A DNA stretch of 64,000 bases from CAIKBL01 sp050247235 (GTDB lineage: Bacteria; Pseudomonadota; Gammaproteobacteria; Ga0077536), in NCBI GenBank assembly GCA_050247235.1, contig JBFWUN010000012.1:1-64000 (forward strand), in the 5' to 3' direction. Shown here piece by piece: positions 35,501 through 43,214 of this stretch. The position numbers and the translations under genes were made by a program. Numbering within the stretch: position 1 is the stretch's first letter; the number at the start of each line of letters is the position of its first letter. Below the pieces are notes generated by a model, which was given only the letters and a program-made list of their open reading frames with translations, made no database searches and was not told the origin of the DNA.

Positions 35501-35968
35501 CACGCCGCCGAGCAGCAGTGCGCCCAGCGGGTTGCCGCCCCCGTCTTTCGCGCGGTCCCGTGGCTCCTGGCGCGCGAGATCGTCCCAGTTGGTGACCCCG
35601 TCCGCGTGACGCGCCAGCCGTACCGCGAGGCCAGTGGCCCGCACCGTCTCCATCTCGATGCGCCCGCGCAGCAGCGGCAGGGTGGCAATGGCGACCTCGA
35701 GTTCATCGAGCGCGACCATCGGGTCGGTGCCGAAGCCGGCTGCGTCCGCAAGCGCGAGACCGCGCACGTGCAGGCGCACTTTCGGCCACAGCGCGAGATC
35801 GATCGGCCCGCCGAGGACGAGGTCGCGCCCGGTCGCGGCCTTCACGCGCGCCGCGAGCGCGTCCTTGTGCGCGTTGGGATCGAACGTCGCGAGGAAGACG
35901 GCGGCGCCGCCGATGACGAGCACCGCCAGGAGCAGCAGTGCCAGCAGGAGTCGAATGAACATCCGCAT
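32534..35968 (-). CDS. asmA: AsmA-family envelope lipid-homeostasis protein
   Basis: About 1144 residues from the ATG at 35968; AAGGAGG 11 bases upstream decides this start over a longer frame to 36064. One N-terminal membrane span (FIRLLLALLLLAVLVIGGAAVFL) is followed by the AsmA N-domain (HKDALAARVKAATGRDLVLGGPIDLALWPKVRLHV). Then come many short beta repeats, several built as FxLDAxLTADLGAGQFALPRL-like units. The C-terminal AsmA domain carries TRTLNGPASFSITAGEVRGFDVPAIL and ends with the GYAIPIRCRGEIGGSSCLPDFG block. It is about twice the size of E. coli AsmA, probably by expansion of the repeat region. Confidence 0.88.
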   Translation of the reverse strand: MRMFIRLLLALLLLAVLVIGGAAVFLATFDPNAHKDALAARVKAATGRDLVLGGPIDLALWPKVRLHVRGLALADAAGFGTDPMVALDELEVAIATLPLLRGRIEMETVRATGLAVRLARHADGVTNWDDLARQEPRDRAKDGGGNPLGALLLGGVDIRGASLHWQDALTERDVRISELTATSGALAFDTPIALAVEAKVESARPALAGAVSLTSTTRYDDAAQRVIVDPMRLVTTLKGKTLPRGSAEIVSEGAVTADRAAGTVEIRNLSVTGLDHRVQGELLLDHVDTARPGARGQLALAGKDLATLFRAFDLPAVAQVTRLAERGVDFRTEFTLDADTGRLAVPVFTAKVLGATLDLQVDGERMNSDAPALAGRITAKGPDFPALLVVGTALTNPHNDGATSLAKALAPVKARAFSLDAELTADLGAGQFALPRLDASLLGNTLTGRLQSAGGDSGKPAVTGEVVASGPDLTTLALAVGALQGLDGDALAAINTVIGKRADRSFTFRTTVEADFEADRFALPAVTAALFGNELTGSFRALSATSKQPSLAGEIAAQGRDLPALLALIGGVQGADSALPELAHALANATDKSFTLGGKFELDARDGRLELPALGASAMGLTLDGTLIATAFNHPSGGRIDGRLALQGPDLAPLLTALGHAELARSLRSLKFEAGVKGNPETLTLSPFEATLAVAGPGGAAPVDVTLTVGRAEASLPKETLAVRELALKGLGLDARGEFDATQLKSNPTTSGRIRVPAFNLRAALAALNMPVEMADAAALTRVGLDARVLGSSAGYALQDLVLALDDSTWKGQVSAQGDPSVITVALDVDRLNADRYFAPAGETKARPVTPEAAAAGAAGLPMDTLRDLRVDGRLGIGKLQLSGMQIANVQLALKARGGLLALDPVTADLYGGRYTGVMTLDATGAVPRLGLNTTLAKVALEPLLADATGKRDLAGTLNFEAKLTAAGHDGTQFTRTLNGPASFSITAGEVRGFDVPAILRAAELILESKTLQPVPTGGVTQFQSLTGSLEITNGAIFNRDLLLDGLGFKVAGEGMLANLADHTIKYDARVIVDETSAEQGASQYNLGGYAIPIRCRGEIGGSSCLPDFGELAKNAAAKAVKDKLKEKLEDSGAGKALKKLLNF

Positions 35969-35987
35969 GCCGCCCTGGACCTCCTTC

Positions 35988-37448
35988 TCAGCCGGCGAGT
36001 CGTTGCCGGGCTCGTTGACATGCCGCGCGCACCTGGTGCGGCGCGGTTCCGCCGAAGTGGTCACGCGCCGCGACCACCCGTTCGATATCGAGGACCTGGT
36101 AGACCGATTCGTCGATCACCGGCGTGAGGGCCAGGAAATCGGCCAGGTCCAGTGCTTCGAGCCGGCAACCCCGCGCGATCGCCAGGCGCACCGCGGCGCC
36201 GACGATCGCATGCGCATCGCGGAACGGCACGCCCCGGCGCACCAGGTAATCGGCGAAGTCAGTGGCGTTGGTGAACCCGGCTTCCGCCGCCGCCCGCATG
36301 CGCTCGCGGTTCACGCGCAACGCCGGCAGCAGGTCGCCGAATGCCCGCACACACGCCGACAGCGTGTCGACGGTGTCGAACAGCGGCTCCTTGTCCTCCT
36401 GGTTGTCCTTGTTGTACGCCAGCGGCTGGCTCTTCATCAGCGTCAGCAGCGCGACCAGGTGGCCGACCACCCGCCCGCTCTTGCCGCGCACGAGCTCGGG
36501 CACGTCCGGGTTCTTCTTCTGCGGCATCATGCTGGATCCCGTGCAGAACGCATCGTCGAGATCGACGAACCCGAACTGCTGCGAGTTCCACAGGATGAGC
36601 TCCTCGGCGATGCGCGAGAAATGCACCATCATCAGTGCGCCGGCCGCGCAGAACTCGATTGCGAAATCGCGATCAGAGACCGCGTCCAGCGAATTCTCCG
36701 CGACGGCGCGAAAGCCCAGCAGCTCGGCTGTCAGCTCACGCCGGATGGGGAAGCTCGTGCCTGCCAGCGCGCCGGCGCCGAGCGGCAGCACATCGACCCG
36801 GCCGCGCGCGTCCCGCAGCCGCGCGCGATCGCGCAGCAGCATTTCGAACCAGGCGAGCACGTGGTGCCCGAAGGTGATCGGTTGCGCGGCCTGCAGGTGC
36901 GTGAAACCCGGCATCACGGTCGCCGCCTCGCGCTCCGCGAGTTCCACCAGGCCGGCCAGCAGCCGGTCGAGGCCGCCCACCAGCGCGTCGATCCGCCCCC
37001 GCAGGTACAAGCGGATGTCGGTGGCGACCTGGTCGTTGCGGGAGCGCGCGGTGTGCAGCTTCTTGCCCACGGCGCCGATGCGCTCGACGAGTGCGCTCTC
37101 CACGTTCATGTGCACGTCCTCGAGCGCGACCGACCACGGGAAGCGCCCGGCCGCGCAGTCGGCCCGGATGGATTCCAGTCCGTCGACAATCAGGTCGCGT
37201 TCCTCTGCGGTGAGAATGCCGCAGGCCGCGAGCATCGTCGCGTGCGCGATGGACCCCGTGATGTCCTCCGCGCACAGGCGCTGGTCGAATCCGACCGACG
37301 CGGTGAACTCCGCGACGAAGGCATCGGTCGGGGCGTCGAAGCGGCCACCCCAGGACTGGTTGGTCGTCGCCGGCGCGGCCGTGCCCGCCGGCGTGGTCGA
37401 GGGCTGGGCAGCCACGGGAATTTGTGCATCAATCGGGGGATGGGCCAC
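35988..37448 (-). CDS. argH: Argininosuccinate lyase
   Basis: About 487 residues from GTG at 37448; there is no ATG near the true N-terminus. A TTG at 37460 is the other option. The core starts NQSWGGRFDAPTDAF and includes HTARSRNDQVATD, TVMPGFTHLQAAQP and the fumarase-superfamily signature GSSMMPQKKNPD with the catalytic serine. It splits argininosuccinate to arginine and fumarate. The roughly 25-residue Ala/Pro-rich N-terminal extension before NQSWGG is unusual. It is divergent from algZ, the same neighbourhood as in Pseudomonas (argH-algZ-algR). Confidence 0.95.
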   Translation of the reverse strand: MAHPPIDAQIPVAAQPSTTPAGTAAPATTNQSWGGRFDAPTDAFVAEFTASVGFDQRLCAEDITGSIAHATMLAACGILTAEERDLIVDGLESIRADCAAGRFPWSVALEDVHMNVESALVERIGAVGKKLHTARSRNDQVATDIRLYLRGRIDALVGGLDRLLAGLVELAEREAATVMPGFTHLQAAQPITFGHHVLAWFEMLLRDRARLRDARGRVDVLPLGAGALAGTSFPIRRELTAELLGFRAVAENSLDAVSDRDFAIEFCAAGALMMVHFSRIAEELILWNSQQFGFVDLDDAFCTGSSMMPQKKNPDVPELVRGKSGRVVGHLVALLTLMKSQPLAYNKDNQEDKEPLFDTVDTLSACVRAFGDLLPALRVNRERMRAAAEAGFTNATDFADYLVRRGVPFRDAHAIVGAAVRLAIARGCRLEALDLADFLALTPVIDESVYQVLDIERVVAARDHFGGTAPHQVRAACQRARQRLAG

Positions 37449-37483
37449 GGCGGTCGTCAATCCGAAGAGTATGCGGCCAGTAT

Positions 37484-37489
37484 ATCCTA
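37484..37489 (-). promoter_or_regulatory. Candidate -10 element for argH
   Basis: TATACT on the minus strand lies about 24 bases before the TTG and 36 before the GTG start of argH. The -35 region is not consensus. If used, the leader would be very short (about 12-30 bases), and no Shine-Dalgarno is visible. Confidence 0.35.
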
Positions 37490-37538
37490 GTGGCCGCGGG
37501 GCCCCCGTGAACCCACGGCCTGAACTGGAGACCTCGGC

Positions 37539-38588
37539 ATGAAGGCGCGAACGGATTCGCCGGCCATGTTCCTGCCCGACCTGTGCGGCGTGCGTCCGCT
37601 GTTTGCGATCGTCATGGTCGCCGAACTGCTCGCATTCGTGCTCGTGCTGACCAGGGTCGGGTTCGCGCCTGACGCGCTCCCGGAGCTCGCGCTGCTGTCG
37701 TTGTACGTGCAGCTCCTCGCGCTGTCGGCGGCCGCCGTGCTGTGCGCGGGACGCCGATGGCTGTCCGCGCTGCCCGAGGCGTGGGCCGTGGTGCTGAGCT
37801 ACGGGCTGGTGCTGGTCGCGGTGGCGGCAGTCAGCGAGTTCGCGTGGCGCACGTTCGCGCCGCTGTTCGGCGCCGATACACCGACTCGCCTGTCCCACGT
37901 CGACTTCCTCGCGCGCACCCTGTGCATCAGCGCGATAGTGGCTGCGCTGATCCTGCGCTACTTCTACGTGCAGTTTCACTGGCGTGCGCAGATTGCCGCC
38001 GAGTCGCGCGCCCGCCTGCAGGCCCTGCAGGCGCGCATCCGCCCGCACTTCCTGTTCAACTGCATGAACACCATCGCGAGCCTCACCCGCAGCGATCCGC
38101 GTGCCGCCGAACAGGCAGTGGAAGATCTCGCCGACCTGTTCCGGGCCAGCCTCGGCGACTCACGGCAGCTCGTGACGGTCGCCGACGAGTTCGCGCTCGC
38201 GCGGCACTACCTCCGCATCGAAGCGCTGCGGCTCGGCGCGCGGCTGCAGGTGGACTGGGCAACGGACGACGTTCCGCCGGCGACGCCGATCCCGCCGCTG
38301 ACCCTGCAGCCCCTGCTCGAGAACGCGATTTACCACGGGATCGAACCGCTGCCCGAAGGCGGCACCATCACGCTGCAGGGGCGTCGCGACGGCGCCGATA
38401 TCGAGTTCGTGATCCGCAACCCGCGCACGGTATCGTCGGCCCGCAGCGGCAACCGGGTCGCGCAGGAGAACGTGCGCCTGAGGCTGGAAGCGCACTTCGG
38501 CGCGCGCGGCACCTTGGTCACCGACGAGAGCGACCACGCCTACGCGGTCACCCTGCGGATCCCCCTGGACGAGGCAGGACTGTCATGA
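37539..38588 (+). CDS. algZ: LytS/AlgZ-type sensor histidine kinase
   Basis: 349 residues. Four membrane spans lie in the first 145 residues (for example LFAIVMVAELLAFVLVL and CISAIVAALILRYFYV). The His_kinase domain carries the phospho-acceptor His170 in RPHFLFNCMNTIASL. The HATPase domain has LLENAIYHGIEPLPEGGTI, but the G boxes are minimal, as in AlgZ/FimS, which some groups regard as an atypical kinase. It is followed 28 bases later by a LytTR regulator gene. In Pseudomonas the pair controls alginate and type IV pili; here pili/surface control is inference. Confidence 0.9.
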   Translation: MKARTDSPAMFLPDLCGVRPLFAIVMVAELLAFVLVLTRVGFAPDALPELALLSLYVQLLALSAAAVLCAGRRWLSALPEAWAVVLSYGLVLVAVAAVSEFAWRTFAPLFGADTPTRLSHVDFLARTLCISAIVAALILRYFYVQFHWRAQIAAESRARLQALQARIRPHFLFNCMNTIASLTRSDPRAAEQAVEDLADLFRASLGDSRQLVTVADEFALARHYLRIEALRLGARLQVDWATDDVPPATPIPPLTLQPLLENAIYHGIEPLPEGGTITLQGRRDGADIEFVIRNPRTVSSARSGNRVAQENVRLRLEAHFGARGTLVTDESDHAYAVTLRIPLDEAGLS

Positions 38589-38616
38589 ATGCAACCCGGG
38601 TCGGGCAGCGCCGGCC

Positions 38617-39369
38617 GTGAACGAGACGACCCGCGCAACCCTGCTGATCGCGGACGACGAGCCGCTCGCGCGGGCCCGCCTGCGTGCGCTGCTCGCGGAG
38701 ATCGATGCCGGTGACATCGTCGGCGAGGCCGCCACCGGACTCGAGGCGCTGCAGGGTGTCCTCGCGCTGCGCCCGGACGTGGTGCTGCTCGACGTCCGGA
38801 TGCCGGGCATGGACGGCATCGAGCTGGCGCAGCATCTCGCGCGACTGCCCAAGCCGCCAGCAATCGTGTTCACCACGGCCTACGGCGAACACGCGCTCGC
38901 TGCGTTCGAGGCGCACGCGATCGACTACCTGGTCAAGCCGGTGCGGAGCGAACGTCTCCAGGTCGCGCTGTCGCGCGCGCGGCTGCTGACCGCCGGTCAG
39001 CTCCGGGAATTCACCCAGCATCGCGCAGAGGCACCCGCGCGGACCCACTTCAGCGCGCTGGCGAAGGGCGGCCTGCGGCTCGTCCCCGTCGCGGACGTGC
39101 GTTACCTGCAGGCAGACCAGGGTTACGTGACCGTGCGCCACGCACAGGGGGAACTCCTGGTCGAGGATTCGCTGCGCGCGCTCGAGGAGGAATTCGGCAA
39201 CGCGTTCATGCGCGTCCACCGCAACACGCTGGTGGCGCGCGCGCACGTCACCGGGCTCGAGCGGGACGCGCTGGGCAACTCCGCGATCGTGCTGAGCGAC
39301 ATCGAGGAACGGTTGCCGGTGAGCCGCCGGCTCGTCGCCGAGGTGCGGCGACGTCTGCGCGGATCCTGA
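38617..39369 (+). CDS. algR: LytTR-family response regulator AlgR
   Basis: 250 residues from a GTG start. The receiver domain (1-125) has the acidic pair Asp13-Asp14, phospho-acceptor Asp59 (VVLLDVRMPGMDG), and the Thr and Lys of FTTAYGEH and DYLVKPV. After a linker (125-145) the LytTR DNA-binding domain (about 146-248) has ALAKGGLRLVPVADVRYLQADQGYVTV and FMRVHRNTLVARAHV. It pairs with the AlgZ-like kinase upstream. In Pseudomonas hemC/hemD follow algR; here rsmE on the other strand follows, 4 bases away. Confidence 0.93.
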   Translation: MNETTRATLLIADDEPLARARLRALLAEIDAGDIVGEAATGLEALQGVLALRPDVVLLDVRMPGMDGIELAQHLARLPKPPAIVFTTAYGEHALAAFEAHAIDYLVKPVRSERLQVALSRARLLTAGQLREFTQHRAEAPARTHFSALAKGGLRLVPVADVRYLQADQGYVTVRHAQGELLVEDSLRALEEEFGNAFMRVHRNTLVARAHVTGLERDALGNSAIVLSDIEERLPVSRRLVAEVRRRLRGS

Positions 39370-39373
39370 GCGT

Positions 39374-40102
39374 TCAGCGGCCCAGGTCGCCGGCGATGAT
39401 CTGCAATGCGGACAGCGCCACCAGCGCTGCGGTCTCGGTCCGCAGCACGCGCGGGCCGAGCCGTACCGGCCGGTAACCATGGGTTTCCAGCCGCGCGATC
39501 TCGGCGGCATCGAGCCCGCCCTCCGGCCCGATCACGAGTGATACCGCGCGATGTCCGGCCACGCTGTCCACGAGCGCAACGGCGGCCCCCGGCGACAACG
39601 TGAGCTTCAGCGACGCGCCATCCGTCGCGATGAAGTTTTCGAGCGTCGCAATGTCCGTGAGTTCGGGCAGCCGGTCGCGACCGGACTGTTCACAGGCATG
39701 CACGACGATCCCGCGCCAGTGTTCCAGGCGGCGGGCGGCGCGCGCCGGGTCGAGTTTCACCTGGCTGCGCGCGCTCGCGAGCGGGATGATGCGCGTGACC
39801 CCGAGTTCGACCGCCTTCTGCAGCGTGTAGTCCATGCGTTCTCCGCGCGAGATACCCTGGACGAGCGTGACCTCAAGTGGTGATTCGCACGAGATGGCGC
39901 GGTGCGCGCCGGTGTGGACGGTGACGCCGTCGCGCGCCATGCGGCGGATAACGGCGGAATACTCACCGCCGCGACCGTCGAACAGCACGAGCGAATCGTT
40001 CACGCGCGCGCGCAGCACCTCGCGCATGCGGTGCGCAGTCGCCGGCGGCAGCTCGAGTTCACGGTCCGGCCCGAGTGCGGCTGGCACGTACAGGCGGGTC
40101 AT
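39374..40102 (-). CDS. rsmE: 16S rRNA m3U1498 methyltransferase RsmE
   Basis: 242 residues, the standard length. An N-terminal PUA-like domain (RLYVPAALGPDRELELPPATAHRMREVLR) is followed by the SPOUT methyltransferase domain with the knotted SAM-binding block LVIGPEGGLDAAEIARLE and VLRTETAALVALSALQ. It methylates N3 of U1498 in 16S rRNA using SAM. Convergent with algR and divergent from the TerB-like gene at 40141. The assignment is secure. Confidence 0.95.
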   Translation of the reverse strand: MTRLYVPAALGPDRELELPPATAHRMREVLRARVNDSLVLFDGRGGEYSAVIRRMARDGVTVHTGAHRAISCESPLEVTLVQGISRGERMDYTLQKAVELGVTRIIPLASARSQVKLDPARAARRLEHWRGIVVHACEQSGRDRLPELTDIATLENFIATDGASLKLTLSPGAAVALVDSVAGHRAVSLVIGPEGGLDAAEIARLETHGYRPVRLGPRVLRTETAALVALSALQIIAGDLGR

Positions 40103-40140
40103 GGCATGGTGTTCCGGTCACGACTCCGGGAATAACTGCA

Positions 40141-40581
40141 ATGTGGAAGACGCTGCGTGCGCTGCTCGGTGACCTGCGCCAGGCGCCGATCACGGACCTC
40201 GGGCTCGAGGTCGCCGGGCTCGCCCTGCTGCTGGAAATCGCGCGGGCGGATCATAACAGCACGTCCGACGAGCGGAAGGCGATCGCCCGCGCCGCGACAC
40301 AGGTGTTTGGCGTGGAAGGCGCGACGGCGGACGCGCTGATCGCGGAAGCGGAAATCGCGGTGGACGAAGCCGTGTCGCTGTTCGATTTCACACGCCTGCT
40401 GAACGATCGGCTCGATCGGACCATGAAGCTTCGCCTGCTCGAGCACCTGTGGCGCGTCGCCTACGTAGACGGCCACCTGGATCACTTCGAAGAGTATTTC
40501 CTGCGCAAGATCTGCGATCTGCTGCATCTCTCCCACCGCGATCTGATTCGCGCGAAGCTCGCGGTGGTGGCGGACGGCTGA
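40141..40581 (+). CDS. TerB-like (tellurite resistance B domain) protein
   Basis: 146 residues, all helical, cytoplasmic. The TerB/DjlA-type core has ALLLEIARADHNSTSDERKAIARA and, in the second half, LLEHLWRVAYVDGHLDHFEEYFLRKICDLLHLS. The acidic D-H-x-x-x-x-x-E pairs are typical of TerB metal-binding sites. Single TerB-domain proteins are common and usually unrelated to tellurite resistance; role unknown. Confidence 0.88.
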   Translation: MWKTLRALLGDLRQAPITDLGLEVAGLALLLEIARADHNSTSDERKAIARAATQVFGVEGATADALIAEAEIAVDEAVSLFDFTRLLNDRLDRTMKLRLLEHLWRVAYVDGHLDHFEEYFLRKICDLLHLSHRDLIRAKLAVVADG

Positions 40582-40657
40582 GGGGCCGCACGGCATGCGT
40601 CCGGAGCGGCGCCCCGGCAACCGCGGCACTGCAAGCGCCGGTGCCGCGGGACGCGCG

Positions 40658-41203
40658 TCAGTGCGGGGCGCGGGCGGCCGGCGCGTTCGGGCCGTCACTC
40701 CCGAGCATTGCGTCGATCAGCTGATCTTCGAGCTCGATGCGGGTCGTGATGTGCTCGGCGAGCTGTGACAGGTCCTGCGCGAGGTGCGTGTTCAGCGCCT
40801 GCGTTTCAGCTTTCTCGAAACGCTCGCTGAAATTCACGGCCGACTCGGTGGTGGCCGCGATCCTGCCGTAGACTTCCCGGGCGGTCTCGACCACGCGGCC
40901 GCGACGTTCGCTGCCTTCGGTGATGCGCTGGTAGAGTCCGAAATGCCCCGCCGCGATGTAATCGACGAGGACTGACAGGAATTCGTCGATCATGTCCTTC
41001 GTCGTGTCGTCCACCCGGCTCAGGTCGAGCTTGGTCAGTTCCCACAGCAGCACGAGCATCTGCTGGCGCTGACGGAGCATGTCGTCGATCAGCTTGCGCG
41101 TGGTTGACCGTGCGTCGTGGGCAGACTTGGCGCTCTTGTTCATGCAAAGGATTCCGGGGCGCCGGCTCACGTGGGGGCGGCGCTGGGCAGTTACGCTGGG
41201 CAT
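40658..41203 (-). CDS. rsd: Rsd/AlgQ-type anti-sigma-70 regulator
   Basis: The helical core reads TRKLIDDMLRQRQQMLVLLWELTKLDL, then MIDEFLSVLVDYIAAGHFGLYQRI, the Rsd/AlgQ pattern of sigma-70 binding proteins. A very strong AGGAGG lies 9 bases before the ATG at 41203, giving 181 residues. The shorter start at 41143 (161 residues, closer to the family's usual length) has only a weak site. The extra 20 residues are Arg/Pro-rich. Known role: binds region 4 of the housekeeping sigma and shifts transcription in stationary phase; AlgQ also affects alginate. The C-terminus carries an unusual Asn/Ala/Pro-rich tail. Confidence 0.85.
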   Translation of the reverse strand: MPSVTAQRRPHVSRRPGILCMNKSAKSAHDARSTTRKLIDDMLRQRQQMLVLLWELTKLDLSRVDDTTKDMIDEFLSVLVDYIAAGHFGLYQRITEGSERRGRVVETAREVYGRIAATTESAVNFSERFEKAETQALNTHLAQDLSQLAEHITTRIELEDQLIDAMLGSDGPNAPAARAPH

Positions 41204-41337
41204 TGCGAGTTCCCTCCTAATTTATCGAAGTCGCCCGGTCTGCGCACGCCCGTGGGCGGCGCGCCGGTCCATTCTGTCCGTGCGGCGGGTACGCGCACGC
41301 CGGTCCTGTGCGCCGGCGGGCGCCGCATGCGCGTCGC

Positions 41338-41343
41338 TATAAT
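41338..41343 (+). promoter_or_regulatory. Candidate -10 box giving a leaderless kinase mRNA
   Basis: A perfect TATAAT ends 7 bases before the ATG at 41351, so transcription would begin at or next to the start codon. No consensus -35 is visible 17 bases upstream and no Shine-Dalgarno precedes the ATG. Confidence 0.4.
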
Positions 41344-41350
41344 GACCCGC

Positions 41351-42766
41351 ATGGAAATCGCCGGTTACACCATCCAGCAGTGCATCGCCCAGGGCGGCAT
41401 GGCGTCGGCGTTTCTCGCCGAGCAGACCTCGCTGGGCCGCACGGTAGTCCTCAAGGTGCTCGACACCAGCGTCAACGAGTCGCGGGTGGCATTCCGTCGC
41501 TTCATGAACGAAGGACGTCTGCTCGCCGCGTTGCGTCACCCGAATGTGATCACCATCTACGATATCGGCACGGCGGGCCATTTCGTTTACATCTCGATGG
41601 AGTACGTGGCCGGCGGAGATCTGCGGCAGCGGCTCGCCGACGGACCGCTCGAACCTGCGCAGGCGCTTGATATCCTGGAACAAGTCGCGCGCGGCCTCGG
41701 CGCGGCGCACGCGGAGGGCATCATCCATCGCGACGTCAAGCCCGGTAACATTTTGTTTCGGCCCGACGGCACCCCGGTGCTCAGCGACTTCGGTATCGCG
41801 AAATCGCTGGTGCGCGACGCCGATCTGACGGCGACGGGGGTGTTTCTCGGCAGCCCGAACTACATGGCTCCCGAACAGGCGGAATCAGGCGAAGTGGATT
41901 TGCGCGTCGACCTCTACGCGCTCGGCGTCATCTTTTTCGAGATGCTGACCGGCCGCAAACCATACCAGTCCGAGTCGGTGATCGAAGTCATCCACATGCA
42001 CCGGCACGCGCCGATCCCGCGGCTCGATGGTTCCCTGGCGCCGCTGCAGGGTCTGCTCGACCTGATGCTTGCCAAGGAGCGGAGCGAGCGCTTCCGCGAC
42101 GTGCCGGCACTGCTGCATGCATTGCACGAGGTACGCACCCGTTGGCATGCCGCGACCCAGGCGACGGCGACGCCTGGGGAATCAGCGCCACCGGCGCCGC
42201 CCACGCGCGTCGCCTGGGGGCATGGCGGTCGCTCGCGCGTGCGCACCGGGCTGGTCACCCTGCTCGGGCTCGCCGCCGCCGGTTACGCCGCGCTCTACGT
42301 GATCGAGGCAGAGCTTGACGCCCCGGCGGCCGCCGAGGATCCGGGCGATCCCGCCCAGGTCAGCGCGGCGCAGAAGGCGCTGACCGCCGTGGCATCGCCC
42401 ACCGAGGGCACCGTCGACACCGCAACCGCGACCGCCGCGCTGCTGTGGCTCGGGCAGCACTGCCTGAACGGCGAGCGCCTGACCTTGCCGCCCAACGACA
42501 ACGCCTACTACTACTTCTCGCGCGTGCTGCAGGTAGACCCGGTAAACGAGGCCGCCCGGCGCGGACTCGCGGAAGTGGCGAAGCGCTACGCGCTGCTCGC
42601 CGATGGCGCCATCGCACGCGGCGATCCCGCGCGCGCGCAGGCCTACCTTGCGATTGGACGACAGATCGATCCGCACAACGAAGCGCTGCAGGTGATCGCG
42701 CAGCTGGCGGCGCCGCCGCCCGGACTCTGGCAGACGTTACTTCGATGGTGGCGCGGCAGCGGTTGA
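41351..42766 (+). CDS. Membrane-anchored serine/threonine protein kinase
   Basis: 471 residues. The Hanks-type kinase domain (about 5-270) has a glycine loop reduced to QGGMASAF, ATP lysine Lys35, the catalytic loop HRDVKPGN (Asp128), the DFG at 146-148 and the APE at 174-176. A Pro/Ala-rich linker and one membrane span (about 300-320) follow, then an external C-terminal domain with two or three TPR-like helical repeats (YYYFSRVLQVDPVNEAARRGLAEVAKRYALL). This organisation resembles PknB/PpkA-like kinases without a type VI locus nearby. ATG at 41342 is a possible alternative. Target unknown. Confidence 0.93.
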   Translation: MEIAGYTIQQCIAQGGMASAFLAEQTSLGRTVVLKVLDTSVNESRVAFRRFMNEGRLLAALRHPNVITIYDIGTAGHFVYISMEYVAGGDLRQRLADGPLEPAQALDILEQVARGLGAAHAEGIIHRDVKPGNILFRPDGTPVLSDFGIAKSLVRDADLTATGVFLGSPNYMAPEQAESGEVDLRVDLYALGVIFFEMLTGRKPYQSESVIEVIHMHRHAPIPRLDGSLAPLQGLLDLMLAKERSERFRDVPALLHALHEVRTRWHAATQATATPGESAPPAPPTRVAWGHGGRSRVRTGLVTLLGLAAAGYAALYVIEAELDAPAAAEDPGDPAQVSAAQKALTAVASPTEGTVDTATATAALLWLGQHCLNGERLTLPPNDNAYYYFSRVLQVDPVNEAARRGLAEVAKRYALLADGAIARGDPARAQAYLAIGRQIDPHNEALQVIAQLAAPPPGLWQTLLRWWRGSG

Positions 42767-43159
42767 CGGGGCCGCGGAGCGCGCGGCCTGTTCACGGTCC
42801 CAGGCGTCCAGCAAGGCCCTGAATTCCGCGTGCAGCGAGTCGCTGTCCGGCACCCCGGCCTCCGCGGTCGCGGTCGCGGTCGCGGTCGGCGCGGCGGGCA
42901 GCGGCGGGGCCGGCAACGGGGTGGGCGGTGCGTAGGCCGTGTCGTCAATGACGCGCCCGTGCTCGATCACGCGCACGCGCGGGCCGGTGAGCGCCGTGCG
43001 GTACCACGGCGGCGGATGTCCGGCGAGCTGCACGGTGCCGGTGTCCGGATCGACCCATTCGTACATGCGCGCGGCCGCTGCGGGCATGGCAACGACCAGT
43101 GCCGCACCCAGCAGGGCACACTGGTTCCGGACGCGGCAGGGAACTCTCTCGATGGGCAC
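42737..43159 (-). CDS. Exported DUF4124-domain protein
   Basis: 140 residues from a GTG start with AGGAGG 6 bases upstream; the longer frame to 43348 lacks a site. The N-terminal signal contains ALLGAALVVAMPAAAARM. The DUF4124 core follows: YEWVDPDTGTVQLAGHPPPWYR. The rest is Pro/Ala-rich, including an (Thr-Ala) run encoded by four exact GCGGTC hexamers. DUF4124 proteins are periplasmic, of unknown function. It converges with the kinase gene, overlapping its end by 30 bases. Confidence 0.78.
   Translation of the reverse strand: MPIERVPCRVRNQCALLGAALVVAMPAAAARMYEWVDPDTGTVQLAGHPPPWYRTALTGPRVRVIEHGRVIDDTAYAPPTPLPAPPLPAAPTATATATAEAGVPDSDSLHAEFRALLDAWDREQAARSAAPSTAAAPPSK
42864..42887. repeat. Four tandem GCGGTC hexamers
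   Basis: A simple tandem repeat inside the DUF4124 gene coding for alternating Thr and Ala on the minus strand. Being six bases long, slippage would change length but not frame. Confidence 0.8.
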
Positions 43160-43214
43160 GGGCGTCCTCCTCGGCTGCTTCAGCGCGGCGGTCCACTTGC
43201 CTACCATACGCTGA

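Noticed and set aside
32459..36127. Plus-strand 1222-codon frame opposite asmA
   Set aside because: Arg-rich, low-complexity shadow caused by high G+C; the minus strand carries clear AsmA domains.
40141..40581. Tellurite-resistance role for the TerB-like gene
   Set aside because: No other ter genes nearby; single TerB domains are widespread without that role.
42864..42887. GCGGTC tandem repeat as a phase-variation switch
   Set aside because: The unit is six bases, so slippage would not shift the frame.
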